A stretch of 64,000 nucleotides of DNA from Mesorhizobium sp. Its GTDB lineage: Bacteria; Pseudomonadota; Alphaproteobacteria; Rhizobiales; Rhizobiaceae. The stretch is taken from positions 1 to 64,000 of the forward strand of contig NZ_SUHQ01000024.1 in assembly GCF_004962245.1 (NCBI RefSeq). Direction: 5' to 3'. Below the pieces are notes generated by a model, which was not told where the DNA came from, searched no databases, and was given only the letters and a program-made list of their open reading frames with translations. The first letter of the stretch is position 1. Each line of letters starts with the position of its first letter. Of the stretch, positions 52,135 to 60,631 are shown piece by piece. The translations under genes and the position numbers were made by a program.

Positions 52135-52959
52135 ATGGAACACGACGAAAACCAGGTGGCCCACTTCTCGGCCAACCTGCGCCTGCTCTGCGAGCGTCAC
52201 GGCTCGATCTCCGCCGTCTGCCGGAAGATCAATCTGAATCGTCAGCAATTCAACAAATATCTTTCTGGGCTGCACATGCCGTCGCCGCAGAACCTGCGGC
52301 TGATCGCCAATTACTTCGGCCTGAGCGTGCCGATCCTGTTTTCTCAGCCGGACGAGTTCCGCACCCTCGTCGAGGGCAATTTTTTCCACGCGATGGAAAA
52401 TGTGCGCCGTTCGCCCGAGCTCAACAAGTTCGTCGAAGCGATGATCGTCGAATCGAGCGGCGACCAGAAGGAGGTGCTTGGCGTCTGGGACCGCTACCAG
52501 TACTCGTCGATCTACAAGGGGTTCATCCTGCGCTCGGCGTTCTGCATCTACAAGAACAACCAGTTCCTGCAGCACTACTATATCGAGCGGTTTCCGAGCT
52601 ACGACGATCCGACGAAGACGGAATATGTTTTCAAATATTACGGCTTCGTCTTTCCGGTAGCCGGCCGACTTTTCACCGCCGACTTCGAAGGCATTCAGCG
52701 TAACGAGCTGACCTTCGGCGTCTATGCGCCGGTCAAGCGCAGCTCATCGAAATTCATGTTCGGCATCGCCACAGGCATCGCGGCCACCATGTTCCGCCAG
52801 CCCTATTCGACCAAGGTGGCGCTGCACTACCGGGGACCTGGACTGCTCAAGCGCGAGCACCTCGACGCACTGACCGTGCTCGACCGCGGCGACCCCTCAA
52901 TCCCGCGCGAGGCCTTGCAATTCCTCGGCGATGGCTCCGAAATGATCCAGCTCGGCTGA
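52135..52959 (+). CDS. XRE-type helix-turn-helix regulator with large C-terminal sensor domain
   Basis: A 274-residue protein. Residues about 20-75 form a Cro/C1-type helix-turn-helix (SISAVCRKINLNRQQFNKYLSG, then LRLIANYFGLSV). The remaining 190 residues, rich in aromatic residues (YIERFPSYDD, YVFKYYGFVFPV), form an unassigned sensor-like domain. The ATG at 52135 precedes EHDENQVAHFS. It is divergent from the TPP operon and upstream of the isomerase and PotABCD-type genes, which share a promoter element with it. Confidence 0.85.
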   Translation: MEHDENQVAHFSANLRLLCERHGSISAVCRKINLNRQQFNKYLSGLHMPSPQNLRLIANYFGLSVPILFSQPDEFRTLVEGNFFHAMENVRRSPELNKFVEAMIVESSGDQKEVLGVWDRYQYSSIYKGFILRSAFCIYKNNQFLQHYYIERFPSYDDPTKTEYVFKYYGFVFPVAGRLFTADFEGIQRNELTFGVYAPVKRSSSKFMFGIATGIAATMFRQPYSTKVALHYRGPGLLKREHLDALTVLDRGDPSIPREALQFLGDGSEMIQLG

Positions 52960-53010
52960 CGCAATCCGACGCGGCCAAAGCGTCAAACACGCTCGCCAAT
53001 GCGTTCGCCA

Positions 53011-53018
53011 CGAAATTG
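53011..53018. promoter_or_regulatory. Partial copy of the repeated element (CGAAATTG)
   Basis: ACGAAATTGCG in the gap ahead of the isomerase-like gene keeps 8 bases of the TGCGAAATTGT element. Alone it would not be notable; position among three full copies makes it worth recording. Confidence 0.25.
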
Positions 53019-53095
53019 CGGGAGCGAGCGCAGCCGTGTCAATTGGGGCGGTCCGACAGAATGCCGAACGTCCGGTTAGAAGGAGCGCGATTTTG

Positions 53096-53956
53096 GTGGC
53101 CACCGTCAATTCGACCATGATGCCGTTTTCCAACGTGGCGCACCTGCCCTTCGGGGAAAAGCTGCGCGCGACGCAGTTGGCCGGATTCGGCGAACTGTCG
53201 CTGATGCCCCTGGAGGTCGAGCGCCTGCTGGAAAGCGGCATGAGTTTTGCCGAGATGAAGTCCCGCGCGGCCGATCACGGCGTCTCGATCACCCGGCTCG
53301 ATCCGCTCAACACCTGGCCACGCATCTGGCGTCCCGACAACATGGACGAAGCCTATATCCGCACCGTCGACACGACGCCGGATGCCTTCTTTCGGCTGAC
53401 CGATGGGCTGGGCTGCACGCATATGAGCCTGAATGCCACCTTCCCGTTGAATGCCATGTCGATCGACGAGATCACCCAGCACTACGCCTCCATCTGCCGT
53501 CGTGCCGCGGCGCACGGTGTCACCTGCGACCTCGAATTCATCCCACTGTGGGGCGTGCCGACGCTGGACATGGCCTGGCAAATCGTCAGCGCCGCGGACC
53601 AGCCGAATTCCGGTCTGGTTTTCGATGTCTGGCATTTCGTCAGGAGTCGCTCGAGGCTCGACACGCTTCGCCAGCTTCCCGGCCACATGATCCACTGCCT
53701 GCAGCTGAATGACGGCCCGCTTGACCTTCCGGCCGGTGTCTCCATCAAGGATGACTGTTACAACAGGCTCTTCCCCGGCGACGGTGGCTTTCCCAACGCA
53801 GAGATCATTCGGATCCTGGCCCAAGGCGGCGGCCTCAACCAGGTCGGGCCGGAGGTGTTTTCCCCGATGCTGGCAGCCATGTCGACCGAAGAGGTCGCGG
53901 CCAAATCCGCGACCTCGATCGCTGCCGCTTTCGATGCGGCCGGCGTGAACGCCTGA
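53096..53956 (+). CDS. Sugar phosphate isomerase/epimerase family (TIM barrel, AP-endonuclease 2 fold)
   Basis: A 286-residue xylose-isomerase-like TIM barrel. Metal-ligand-type acids appear in CDLEFIPLWG, LVFDVWHFVRS, CLQLNDGP and a late Glu in VGPEVFSP, matching the Glu-Asp-His-Glu layout of hydroxypyruvate isomerase, inosose dehydratase and tagatose epimerase relatives. The start is a GTG (53096) or the TTG one codon earlier, 7-10 bases after AAGGAG. It probably isomerises or dehydrates the compound handled by the neighbouring dehydrogenases. Confidence 0.82.
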   Translation: MATVNSTMMPFSNVAHLPFGEKLRATQLAGFGELSLMPLEVERLLESGMSFAEMKSRAADHGVSITRLDPLNTWPRIWRPDNMDEAYIRTVDTTPDAFFRLTDGLGCTHMSLNATFPLNAMSIDEITQHYASICRRAAAHGVTCDLEFIPLWGVPTLDMAWQIVSAADQPNSGLVFDVWHFVRSRSRLDTLRQLPGHMIHCLQLNDGPLDLPAGVSIKDDCYNRLFPGDGGFPNAEIIRILAQGGGLNQVGPEVFSPMLAAMSTEEVAAKSATSIAAAFDAAGVNA

Positions 53957-54042
53957 CGGCTTCTCTGTCCCAGCGCTGATGCCTCGATTTGGAAGCGATA
54001 CTTCGCGCATCGTGCGCAACATCGCTTCATGAAACCCTGTCG

Positions 54043-54053
54043 TGCGAAATTGT
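54043..54053. promoter_or_regulatory. Repeated promoter element TGCGAAATTGT (site 2)
   Basis: Exact 11-mer (12-mer TGCGAAATTGTT shared with site 3), 170 bases before the first PotB-like permease; the gap of 266 bases otherwise has no gene. GCGCAACAT at 54014-54022 parallels ACGCAACAT near site 1. Confidence 0.55.
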
Positions 54054-54222
54054 TAACCGGCGCGAAACCGCGGACTATCACCAGGCAAGAGCAGGCGACG
54101 GATCGATCGATCTGACGACCTGCCGACGGGAACCACGAAGGCGCTGTTGATCGGCGCGGACAGTGTCGAACGGAGCCTGCTCGAGCGGGCGGGCGATGGG
54201 CGAAGCTTTGGGAGTGCTGCGA

Positions 54223-55101
54223 ATGAGCCTTTCACGCACGAGGACGGGAGCATTGCTGGCCACGCCGGCGATACTCTACATGCTTGTCTTCTTCGTCGTG
54301 CCAAGCCTGATCCTGTTCGCCTATAGTTTCTGGTCGTCTGCGTCCTATCGTATCGTGCCGGACTTCCAGTTCGAGAACTATCTCGGCTCGCTGGCCTCGC
54401 CGGTCTTCTGGAAGGTCACCTTCAACGCCATCCGCATCGGCCTCTTCACCGCCGCGATCACGCTGATCCTGTCGATCCCGGTCGGCTACTACCTGGTCTA
54501 TGTCAGCCGTTCGCAGACCATCCTCTATCTCATCCTCATCACCTGGTTCTCGAGCTATCTGGTGCGCATCTACGCCTGGCGCACACTGCTTGGCACGAGT
54601 GGCGTGCTCAACACCGTGCTCCTGCAGTTCGGTGTCATCGATCACCCGGTCTCGGCTTTCCTGTTCAGCCCCTTCGCGGTGACGATCACGCTGGTCCACA
54701 TCTACCTGCCGTTCTGCATCCTGCTGGTCGTGTCCTCGCTGAGCGAGATCAAGCGCGACCTGGTCGATGCGGCGCGTGACCTGGGTACGTCGTCGATCGG
54801 CGCATTCTTCAAGGTCATCGCGCCTAATGCGGCCAATGGCCTGGTCGGTGCCTTCATGCTGACCTTCATCCTTGTTGCGGGCGACTATGTGACGCCGCAG
54901 ATGCTGGGCGGCTCGTCGGGCCAGACGACAGGGTTGCTGATCGCCGACCAGTTCCGCAAGACCGGCAACTGGCCGCTCGGCGCGGCGCAGGCTTTCCTGA
55001 TGTTCGGTGTCTCGATCATCCTCTACGTCGTCATCACGGTGCTTGGCCGCGCCACCGGCCTGATCGTCAAGCGGCGAGCGAAAACCGAACGGGAGATCTG
55101 A
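54223..55101 (+). CDS. ABC transporter permease, PotB-like (spermidine/putrescine family)
   Basis: A 292-residue permease with six hydrophobic segments and the loop VDAARDLGTSSIGAFFKV, the EAA-type motif of polyamine/iron-type importers. The ATG at 54223 is chosen for GGGAG eight bases upstream; an earlier ATG at 54196 is possible. First gene of an operon PotB, PotC, PotA, then binding protein. Confidence 0.9.
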   Translation: MSLSRTRTGALLATPAILYMLVFFVVPSLILFAYSFWSSASYRIVPDFQFENYLGSLASPVFWKVTFNAIRIGLFTAAITLILSIPVGYYLVYVSRSQTILYLILITWFSSYLVRIYAWRTLLGTSGVLNTVLLQFGVIDHPVSAFLFSPFAVTITLVHIYLPFCILLVVSSLSEIKRDLVDAARDLGTSSIGAFFKVIAPNAANGLVGAFMLTFILVAGDYVTPQMLGGSSGQTTGLLIADQFRKTGNWPLGAAQAFLMFGVSIILYVVITVLGRATGLIVKRRAKTEREI

Positions 55102-55103
55102 CT

Positions 55104-55907
55104 GTGCTGTTGCGGATCATCGTCTGGGCCATCCTGGCCTTCCTCCTCGCCCCGCTGTTGATCATCGTGCTGTTCTCGTTCCACGCTTCGCCAGCGCTGT
55201 CCTTCCCCTTTGCGGGATTTTCGCTGCGTTGGTACGAGGAACTGTTCGGCAATGCGCAACTGGCATCTGCGGTCATCAAGAGCATGACGATCGCTTTCCT
55301 CACGGCGCTGGTGACGCTGCTGCTTGGCGCCACGGCGTCGCTGGCCTGGCTGCGCTTCGGCCACGCCGGCCGCGGCATGATAGAAGCGCTGACCGTGACG
55401 CCGATCGCGCTGCCAGGTCTGTTCGTCGGCGTCTCGCTGCTCGTACTCTTCGCGCAGTCGGGCACCCAGCTCTCGACCGCCACGATCGTCATCGCCCATG
55501 TCGTCATCGCGATCCCGATCCTGATCGTGGCGATGAAGGCGCGGCTGGCGTTGTTCGACCCCTCGCTGGAGGAGGCCGCGCGCGATCTTGGCGCCTCTCA
55601 GATGCAGACCTTTGCCCGCGTTACCCTGCCGCTGATCGCGCCGACCTTGATCGCGTCCTCCATCCTGGCTTTTGCCGTGTCCTTCGATGAGTTCGTGGTC
55701 ACTTCCTTCGTCGCCGGCACGGAAACGACCCTGCCCATGTACATCTGGTCGATGATGCGCCGCACGGTGACGCCACTCGTCAACGCTATCTCGACGCTCG
55801 CCCTCTTCTTCTCGATCGCAATCCTGGTTGCATCCTGGGTGATCGGTCAGGCGCGCCGACGCTCTGCGATTGCCGGCCGCCTCGAACAGTTGGAACCTTT
55901 GCCATGA
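55104..55907 (+). CDS. ABC transporter permease, PotC-like
   Basis: A 267-residue permease starting at a GTG two bases after the PotB-like stop. Six helices and the EAA-type motif EEAARDLGASQMQTFARV are visible, and the segment FDEFVVTSFVAG is characteristic of PotC relatives. It overlaps the ATPase start (ATGA). Confidence 0.92.
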   Translation: MLLRIIVWAILAFLLAPLLIIVLFSFHASPALSFPFAGFSLRWYEELFGNAQLASAVIKSMTIAFLTALVTLLLGATASLAWLRFGHAGRGMIEALTVTPIALPGLFVGVSLLVLFAQSGTQLSTATIVIAHVVIAIPILIVAMKARLALFDPSLEEAARDLGASQMQTFARVTLPLIAPTLIASSILAFAVSFDEFVVTSFVAGTETTLPMYIWSMMRRTVTPLVNAISTLALFFSIAILVASWVIGQARRRSAIAGRLEQLEPLP

Positions 55908-56989
55908 CCAATCCCAAGACGATCATCGAAATCCGCGATGGCAAGAAAGTCTTCGGCAATTTTACCGCACTGACTGACATCAATCTCTCGATCCGCCAAG
56001 GCGAGATCCTGACGCTGCTCGGACCTTCAGGTTGCGGCAAGACCACGCTCATGCGCTTGATCGCCGGCTTCGAAACGCTGACCTCGGGCACTGTCAGCAT
56101 CGACGGCAGCGATTGCGCCGGCACACCGCCGGAACGCCGCCCCGTGAACATGGTTTTCCAGCGTTATGCGCTCTTTCCTCATCTCGATGTCTTCGAAAAC
56201 GTCGCCTTCGGCCTGAAGGTCAAGGGCATGTCCAAGGCCGAGGTCAAGGAGAGGGTGAACCGCATGCTGCACATCGTGCAGCTCGACAATTTCGCCAACC
56301 GCTACATCGATGAGATCAGCGGTGGCCAGAGCCAGCGCGTGGCGCTGGCGCGGGCCCTTGTCAACGGCCCCAAGGTGCTCCTGCTGGACGAACCGCTGGC
56401 CGCACTCGACCTGAAGATCCGCCAGCACATGCTGGCCGAGATGAAGCGCGTCCACACCGAGACAGGAGCCACCTTCGTCTATGTCACCCATGATCAGGAC
56501 GAGGCGATGATCCTGTCGGACCGCGTCGTCCTGATGGAAAAGGGCCGCATCGTCCAGATCGACCGGCCCGAGGACATGTATGCCAGGCCGAAATCGCTGT
56601 TTGCCGCGAAATTCCTCGGCGAGACCAACCTGTTCGATGCGACCGTCAGCGCAGTCAACGGCATTGGCACCACCGCGGTCACGCCGGCCGGCATCCCCTT
56701 CCTCGGCGCCGAGACCGCGGATCGCCACGTATCGGAACGTATCACTGTCTCCATCCGCCCGGAATCGTTGAGTTTCCAGGGCGGCGAGACGGCAGCCCAA
56801 TCGGCCGAAGGTACAGTCGAGGATGTCGTCTTCATCGGCAGCCGCTCGTTCTACACTGTGCGTCTCGACGACCAGTCCCCTGTCCGCGTCCAGGTGCAGC
56901 GCAACGGTCGCCTTGCTTTACCGTCGATTGGCGACCGTACCCGCGTCTACTGGGACTCGGCAAACATCGTCATGCTCCCGCATACCTGA
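55904..56989 (+). CDS. ABC transporter ATPase, PotA-like
   Basis: A 361-residue ATPase: Walker A GPSGCGKTT, signature ISGGQSQR, Walker B VLLLDEPLAALD, H-loop YVTHDQDEAM and a C-terminal TOBE domain (from about 280). Order and overlap with the two permeases make it the energy subunit of the polyamine-type importer. Confidence 0.93.
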   Translation: MTNPKTIIEIRDGKKVFGNFTALTDINLSIRQGEILTLLGPSGCGKTTLMRLIAGFETLTSGTVSIDGSDCAGTPPERRPVNMVFQRYALFPHLDVFENVAFGLKVKGMSKAEVKERVNRMLHIVQLDNFANRYIDEISGGQSQRVALARALVNGPKVLLLDEPLAALDLKIRQHMLAEMKRVHTETGATFVYVTHDQDEAMILSDRVVLMEKGRIVQIDRPEDMYARPKSLFAAKFLGETNLFDATVSAVNGIGTTAVTPAGIPFLGAETADRHVSERITVSIRPESLSFQGGETAAQSAEGTVEDVVFIGSRSFYTVRLDDQSPVRVQVQRNGRLALPSIGDRTRVYWDSANIVMLPHT

Positions 56990-57076
56990 TGCAGTGCCAA
57001 AACTTGTGCATCTCCGGCGAGGGTATTCGCACACTGACGCACACAACGCGCCATGAAGCGCCGGCATTCGGCACCA

Positions 57077-57087
57077 TGCGAAATTGT
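57077..57087. promoter_or_regulatory. Repeated promoter element TGCGAAATTGT (site 3)
   Basis: Exact 11-mer 61 bases before the binding-protein start, in the 159-base gap between the ATPase and the binding-protein gene. TGACGCACA, also seen at site 1, is at 57035-57043. This suggests the binding protein has its own regulated promoter. Confidence 0.55.
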
Positions 57088-57148
57088 TTCTCGCCAGCGC
57101 AGCCAACACAATCAAGCTCTTAACGGATATCAAAAGGGGAATTCGACA

Positions 57149-58288
57149 ATGAGAAAAATCTGGTCCACCGACGAAGTCATGCAATTCGCAACGAGCCGCC
57201 GGTCATTTCTTGCCGGCGCAACGGCGCTTGCCGGCGGCGCGATGCTCGCGCCCTTCATTCCCAATATAGCGCATGCCGCCTCAGGCGATCTCCAGATCAT
57301 GGCCTGGGAAGGCTGGGAGCTGACCGACGAGCTTGCCGACTGGATTTCCAAGAACGGCCTCAACGTCGAGGTCTCGGCCATGGGCAACCAGGACGACGTT
57401 ACCACGAAGTTCAGCGTGCCGAACCCGCCGCCTTTCGACGCTGCCGAATACAACCAGGGCTACGCCGACCTTTATCTCGATGTGCTGAAGATCACCAAGC
57501 CGCTCGACAAGTCCAAGCTGCCGAACTACAGCGCCGACAACCTTTTCGACGTCTTCTACGACAAACCGACCTGGTTCCGGAACGGCGAACTCCATGGCGT
57601 ACCCTACGCCTGGGGCCTGAACACTATCGTCTACAATCCAAAGATGATGGAAAAACCGACCTCCTATGAGGATCTCCTGAAACCGGAACTGAAGGGCAAG
57701 ATCGTGCTGGTCGACGACACGCTCGTTACCTGGCCGGTTGCGGCGGTGCTGGCGGGCTTCACGACCTTTCCGAACCTCACCAAGGACGAGATGGCCAAGA
57801 CCTTCGAGCATCTGAAGCTCTATCGCGATCAGGCCCGAACCATCAGCCTGACCTATGGCGACGTCGTGTCGCTGATGGTGTCCGGCGAGGTCGCTGCCTG
57901 CTTCGCCGGCTGGACCGGCATCCCGACCGAGACCGCCAAGCAGAATGTCGAGACGATCTATACCATCCCCAAGGAAGGCGCCGCGACCTGGTGCGACGCC
58001 TGGTTCCTGCCGCCTGGCGCCGACAATGAGGAAGCCGCCTACGAGTTCTTCAACCAGGCGATCTCGCCGGAGGTGCAGGCCAAGGTCGTCACCCGCAATG
58101 CAGCCGGTGTCGTCTCTTCGAAGGCTGTCGACCTGCTGTCGCCCGAGACCAAGGCACTGTTCGACTATTCCGATGTCGAAGGCATCTTCAAGGCCGCGCC
58201 GCTTCTCGGCATTCCGCCGCTCGAGTCGAACCAATATGCGACGTACGCCGACTGGGTCGCCGCCTGGAACGAATTCAAGGCGGGCTGA
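57149..58288 (+). CDS. Polyamine-type ABC substrate-binding protein (PotD-like) with Tat-like signal
   Basis: A 379-residue family 1 binding protein. The N-terminus contains TSRRSFLAGATALAGGAMLAPF, a twin-arginine-type signal, followed by a mature domain (LQIMAWEGWELTDELADWI ... YAWGLNTIVYNPK). The PotD-like fold does not guarantee polyamines; relatives bind opines, amino acids or small sulfonates. The ATG at 57149 follows AAAAGGGG. It ends the importer unit; a hairpin follows. Confidence 0.9.
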   Translation: MRKIWSTDEVMQFATSRRSFLAGATALAGGAMLAPFIPNIAHAASGDLQIMAWEGWELTDELADWISKNGLNVEVSAMGNQDDVTTKFSVPNPPPFDAAEYNQGYADLYLDVLKITKPLDKSKLPNYSADNLFDVFYDKPTWFRNGELHGVPYAWGLNTIVYNPKMMEKPTSYEDLLKPELKGKIVLVDDTLVTWPVAAVLAGFTTFPNLTKDEMAKTFEHLKLYRDQARTISLTYGDVVSLMVSGEVAACFAGWTGIPTETAKQNVETIYTIPKEGAATWCDAWFLPPGADNEEAAYEFFNQAISPEVQAKVVTRNAAGVVSSKAVDLLSPETKALFDYSDVEGIFKAAPLLGIPPLESNQYATYADWVAAWNEFKAG

Positions 58289-58342
58289 CGCCTCCGACAC
58301 GTCCAACCAGAGGGGCGCATCCTCCCAGCGTTGCTCTGCAGG

Positions 58343-58370
58343 CGGCAGCCGTGCGTGTGCGGCTGCCGCT
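58343..58370 (+). terminator. Hairpin after the binding-protein gene
   Basis: Perfect 10-bp inverted repeat GCGGCAGCCG / CGGCTGCCGC with an 8-base loop, followed by TCTCTTA. It lies 55 bases after the binding-protein stop and 37 bases before the GMC start: a partial or full terminator or transcript stabiliser. Confidence 0.6.
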
Positions 58371-58406
58371 CTCTTACCGCACAGCTTGTGCAACAAGGCA
58401 GCATCA

Positions 58407-60002
58407 ATGCCAGACTACATCGTCATTGGCGGCGGCTCCGCCGGCTGTGTAGCTGCTTCGCGGCTGTCGGAGGATACCGGCAGTTCCGTGCTCCTGCTGG
58501 AGGAAGGGCCTGAAGATCGGGCCATCGAAATCCATCTGCCGGTGATGGTCTACAAGACCGCGACCGGCAACCTGTTGCAGCGGTTTGAACAGGAGCCGAC
58601 CGCCGAGAACCCAAAAGCCACGCCACCGACCATGGTGCAGGCGCGCGTGCTGGGCGGCGGCAGTTCCGTCAATGCGATGCTCTATATTCGCGGCATTCCG
58701 TCGGACTATGACGGGTGGGCCGAACAAGGCGCCGACGGCTGGTCCTACAAGGATGTGCTGCCCTTTTTTCTGCGCGCCGAGGACAACGACACGCTGGCGG
58801 GCGAGGCGCATGCATCGGGCGGGCCGCTGAAGGTATCGTCTCCGCAACATGTCAGCCCGTTGACGAGGACCTGGCTCAAGGCCTGCCAGCAGGCGGGAAT
58901 CCCCTATGTCGCCGATTTCAACGGTGGCGAACAAGCCGGCTCGGGTCTTTACCAGATCACGGCGCGCAACGGCCGCCGCGCCAGTGCCGCGGTCTGCTAT
59001 CTGAAGCCGGCGCGCAGTCGGTCGAACCTCAAGGTGCAGACTGGCGCCCGCGCTACACGCATCCTGGTCGAGAATAATCGCGTCGTTGGGGTCGAATACG
59101 TCCAAGGCGGACGCACGCTCGTCGCACACGCCGAGCGTGAAGTGATATTATCGGCAGGCGCGATCAACTCGCCCCGCCTGCTGCTGCTCTCCGGCATCGG
59201 CCCGGCCGAGCATCTGAAGACGGTCGGCGTTCCCGTCGTGCACGACCTTCCCGGTGTCGGACGCGGTCTACAGGACCATGTGGATTGCTACCTGATCTAT
59301 GAGCTGAACGGTCCCCACGGCTACGACAAATACAAGAAGCTGCATTGGAAGGCCTGGGCGGGTCTTCAGTATGCGCTGTTCCGGCAGGGACCCGTCTGCT
59401 CCAACATCATCGAGGGCGGCGCCTTCTGGTGGGGCAATGCCGACGATCCGCACCCCGACCTGCAATATGCCTTCCTTGCCGGTTCGGGCGTCGAGGAAGG
59501 TGTGGCAAAGGTCGAAAGCGGCCATGGCTGCACACTCAATGTGTGCCAGACACGGCCGCGGTCGCGTGGATTCGTCGAGCTCCGCTCGCCCGATCCGTTC
59601 GCACCTCCACGAATCGTGCCGAACTACCTGTCTGACCCGTACGATCTCGACACGATGGCCGATGGGGTGCGGCTCGGCCAGGAGATCATGGGACAGCCGG
59701 CCCTCAAGCCGATCGTCAAGCGTGAGCAATATCCTGGACGGCTAATGCGCTCCAAGGATGACTATCGCGGCTATGTGAAGGAGATGGCGCAGGGGGCATT
59801 GCACCCGACCGGTACCTGTCGGATCGGCAGGGATCGTATGGCGGTGGTCGACAGCGAGTTGCGGCTGCACGGCCTCGATGGCCTGCGCGTCGCGGACGCC
59901 TCGGTCATGCCAAGCGTGCCTTCAGGCAACACCAACGCGCCATCGATCATGGTCGGCGAGCGCGTCGCAGACTTCATCCGTCGCCGCCGCAACGCGCATT
60001 GA
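58407..60002 (+). CDS. GMC oxidoreductase, choline/alcohol dehydrogenase-like
   Basis: A 531-residue GMC flavoprotein of the BetA branch: FAD motif VIGGGSAGCVAASRLSE at residues 5-21, first GMC signature VLGGGSSVNAMLYIRG, second signature AGAINSPRLLLLSGIGP, and the catalytic His in ALHPTGTCRIG with an Asn in GNTNAPS. It probably oxidises a primary alcohol imported by the preceding ABC system. The upstream in-frame extension has no GMC character, so the ATG at 58407 is used. Confidence 0.92.
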   Translation: MPDYIVIGGGSAGCVAASRLSEDTGSSVLLLEEGPEDRAIEIHLPVMVYKTATGNLLQRFEQEPTAENPKATPPTMVQARVLGGGSSVNAMLYIRGIPSDYDGWAEQGADGWSYKDVLPFFLRAEDNDTLAGEAHASGGPLKVSSPQHVSPLTRTWLKACQQAGIPYVADFNGGEQAGSGLYQITARNGRRASAAVCYLKPARSRSNLKVQTGARATRILVENNRVVGVEYVQGGRTLVAHAEREVILSAGAINSPRLLLLSGIGPAEHLKTVGVPVVHDLPGVGRGLQDHVDCYLIYELNGPHGYDKYKKLHWKAWAGLQYALFRQGPVCSNIIEGGAFWWGNADDPHPDLQYAFLAGSGVEEGVAKVESGHGCTLNVCQTRPRSRGFVELRSPDPFAPPRIVPNYLSDPYDLDTMADGVRLGQEIMGQPALKPIVKREQYPGRLMRSKDDYRGYVKEMAQGALHPTGTCRIGRDRMAVVDSELRLHGLDGLRVADASVMPSVPSGNTNAPSIMVGERVADFIRRRRNAH

Positions 60003-60036
60003 ACCGAGATTATTTTCTTATGCAGGAGGCAACAAA

Positions 60037-60569
60037 ATGAGCGACAGAAAAGGAATGCCGGGGTTGGCCGCCATGGACCATATCGGCCTTGTGGTGCCCG
60101 ATATGACGGAGGCGATCGCCTTCTTCGGAGATGTCATCGGCTGCGACTTCATCTATTCCGGCGGCTCGATGAAGGACGACAACGGCACCTTCATGCAGGA
60201 CAAGATGAACATACATCCGCGCGCCAACATGAAGGAAGTCGTCTTCATGCGTTGCGGGAACGGCAGCAACATCGAGCTGTTCGACTTCGAGGCGCCCGAC
60301 CAGAAGCGGGTCTACCCGAAGAACAGCGACATCGGCGGCTACCACCTTTGCTTCTATGTCGAGGATATCGAGGCCGCCGCCGACTATCTGATAGGCAAAG
60401 GCGTCAAGGTCTTCGACCGTCCCGAACTCGAAAAGCAAGGACCGGGAGCGGGCGAATCCTGGGTTTATTTCGAGGCACCGTGGGGTTGCAGATGGAGCTG
60501 ATCAGCTATCCCGACGGCAAGGCCTACGAGACGGATGCGCCAAAGCTTCTCTGGAAGCCGGCTCGGTAG
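60037..60569 (+). pseudogene. VOC-family protein gene with a one-base frameshift near its 3' end
   Basis: From an ATG with AGGAGG upstream, the frame codes a glyoxalase-fold protein (AMDHIGLVVPDMTEAIAFF ... NIELFDFEAPD ... GGYHLCFYVEDIEAAADYL ... WVYFEAPWG). It then stops at 60501 after GCRWS. The next frame continues as LQMELISYPDGKAYETDAPKLLWKP and stops at 60569, the usual ending of this family. One extra G in TGGGGTTG joins them (APWG-LQMELI). Either a sequence error in a gene of about 177 residues or a recent truncation removing the second-half Glu ligand. Confidence 0.78.
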
Positions 60570-60631
60570 CGGACGCCCGCAGCATTTGAGATGTCCACCG
60601 TTCGCGGGGCGCCGCGAACAGTGGACAGATC

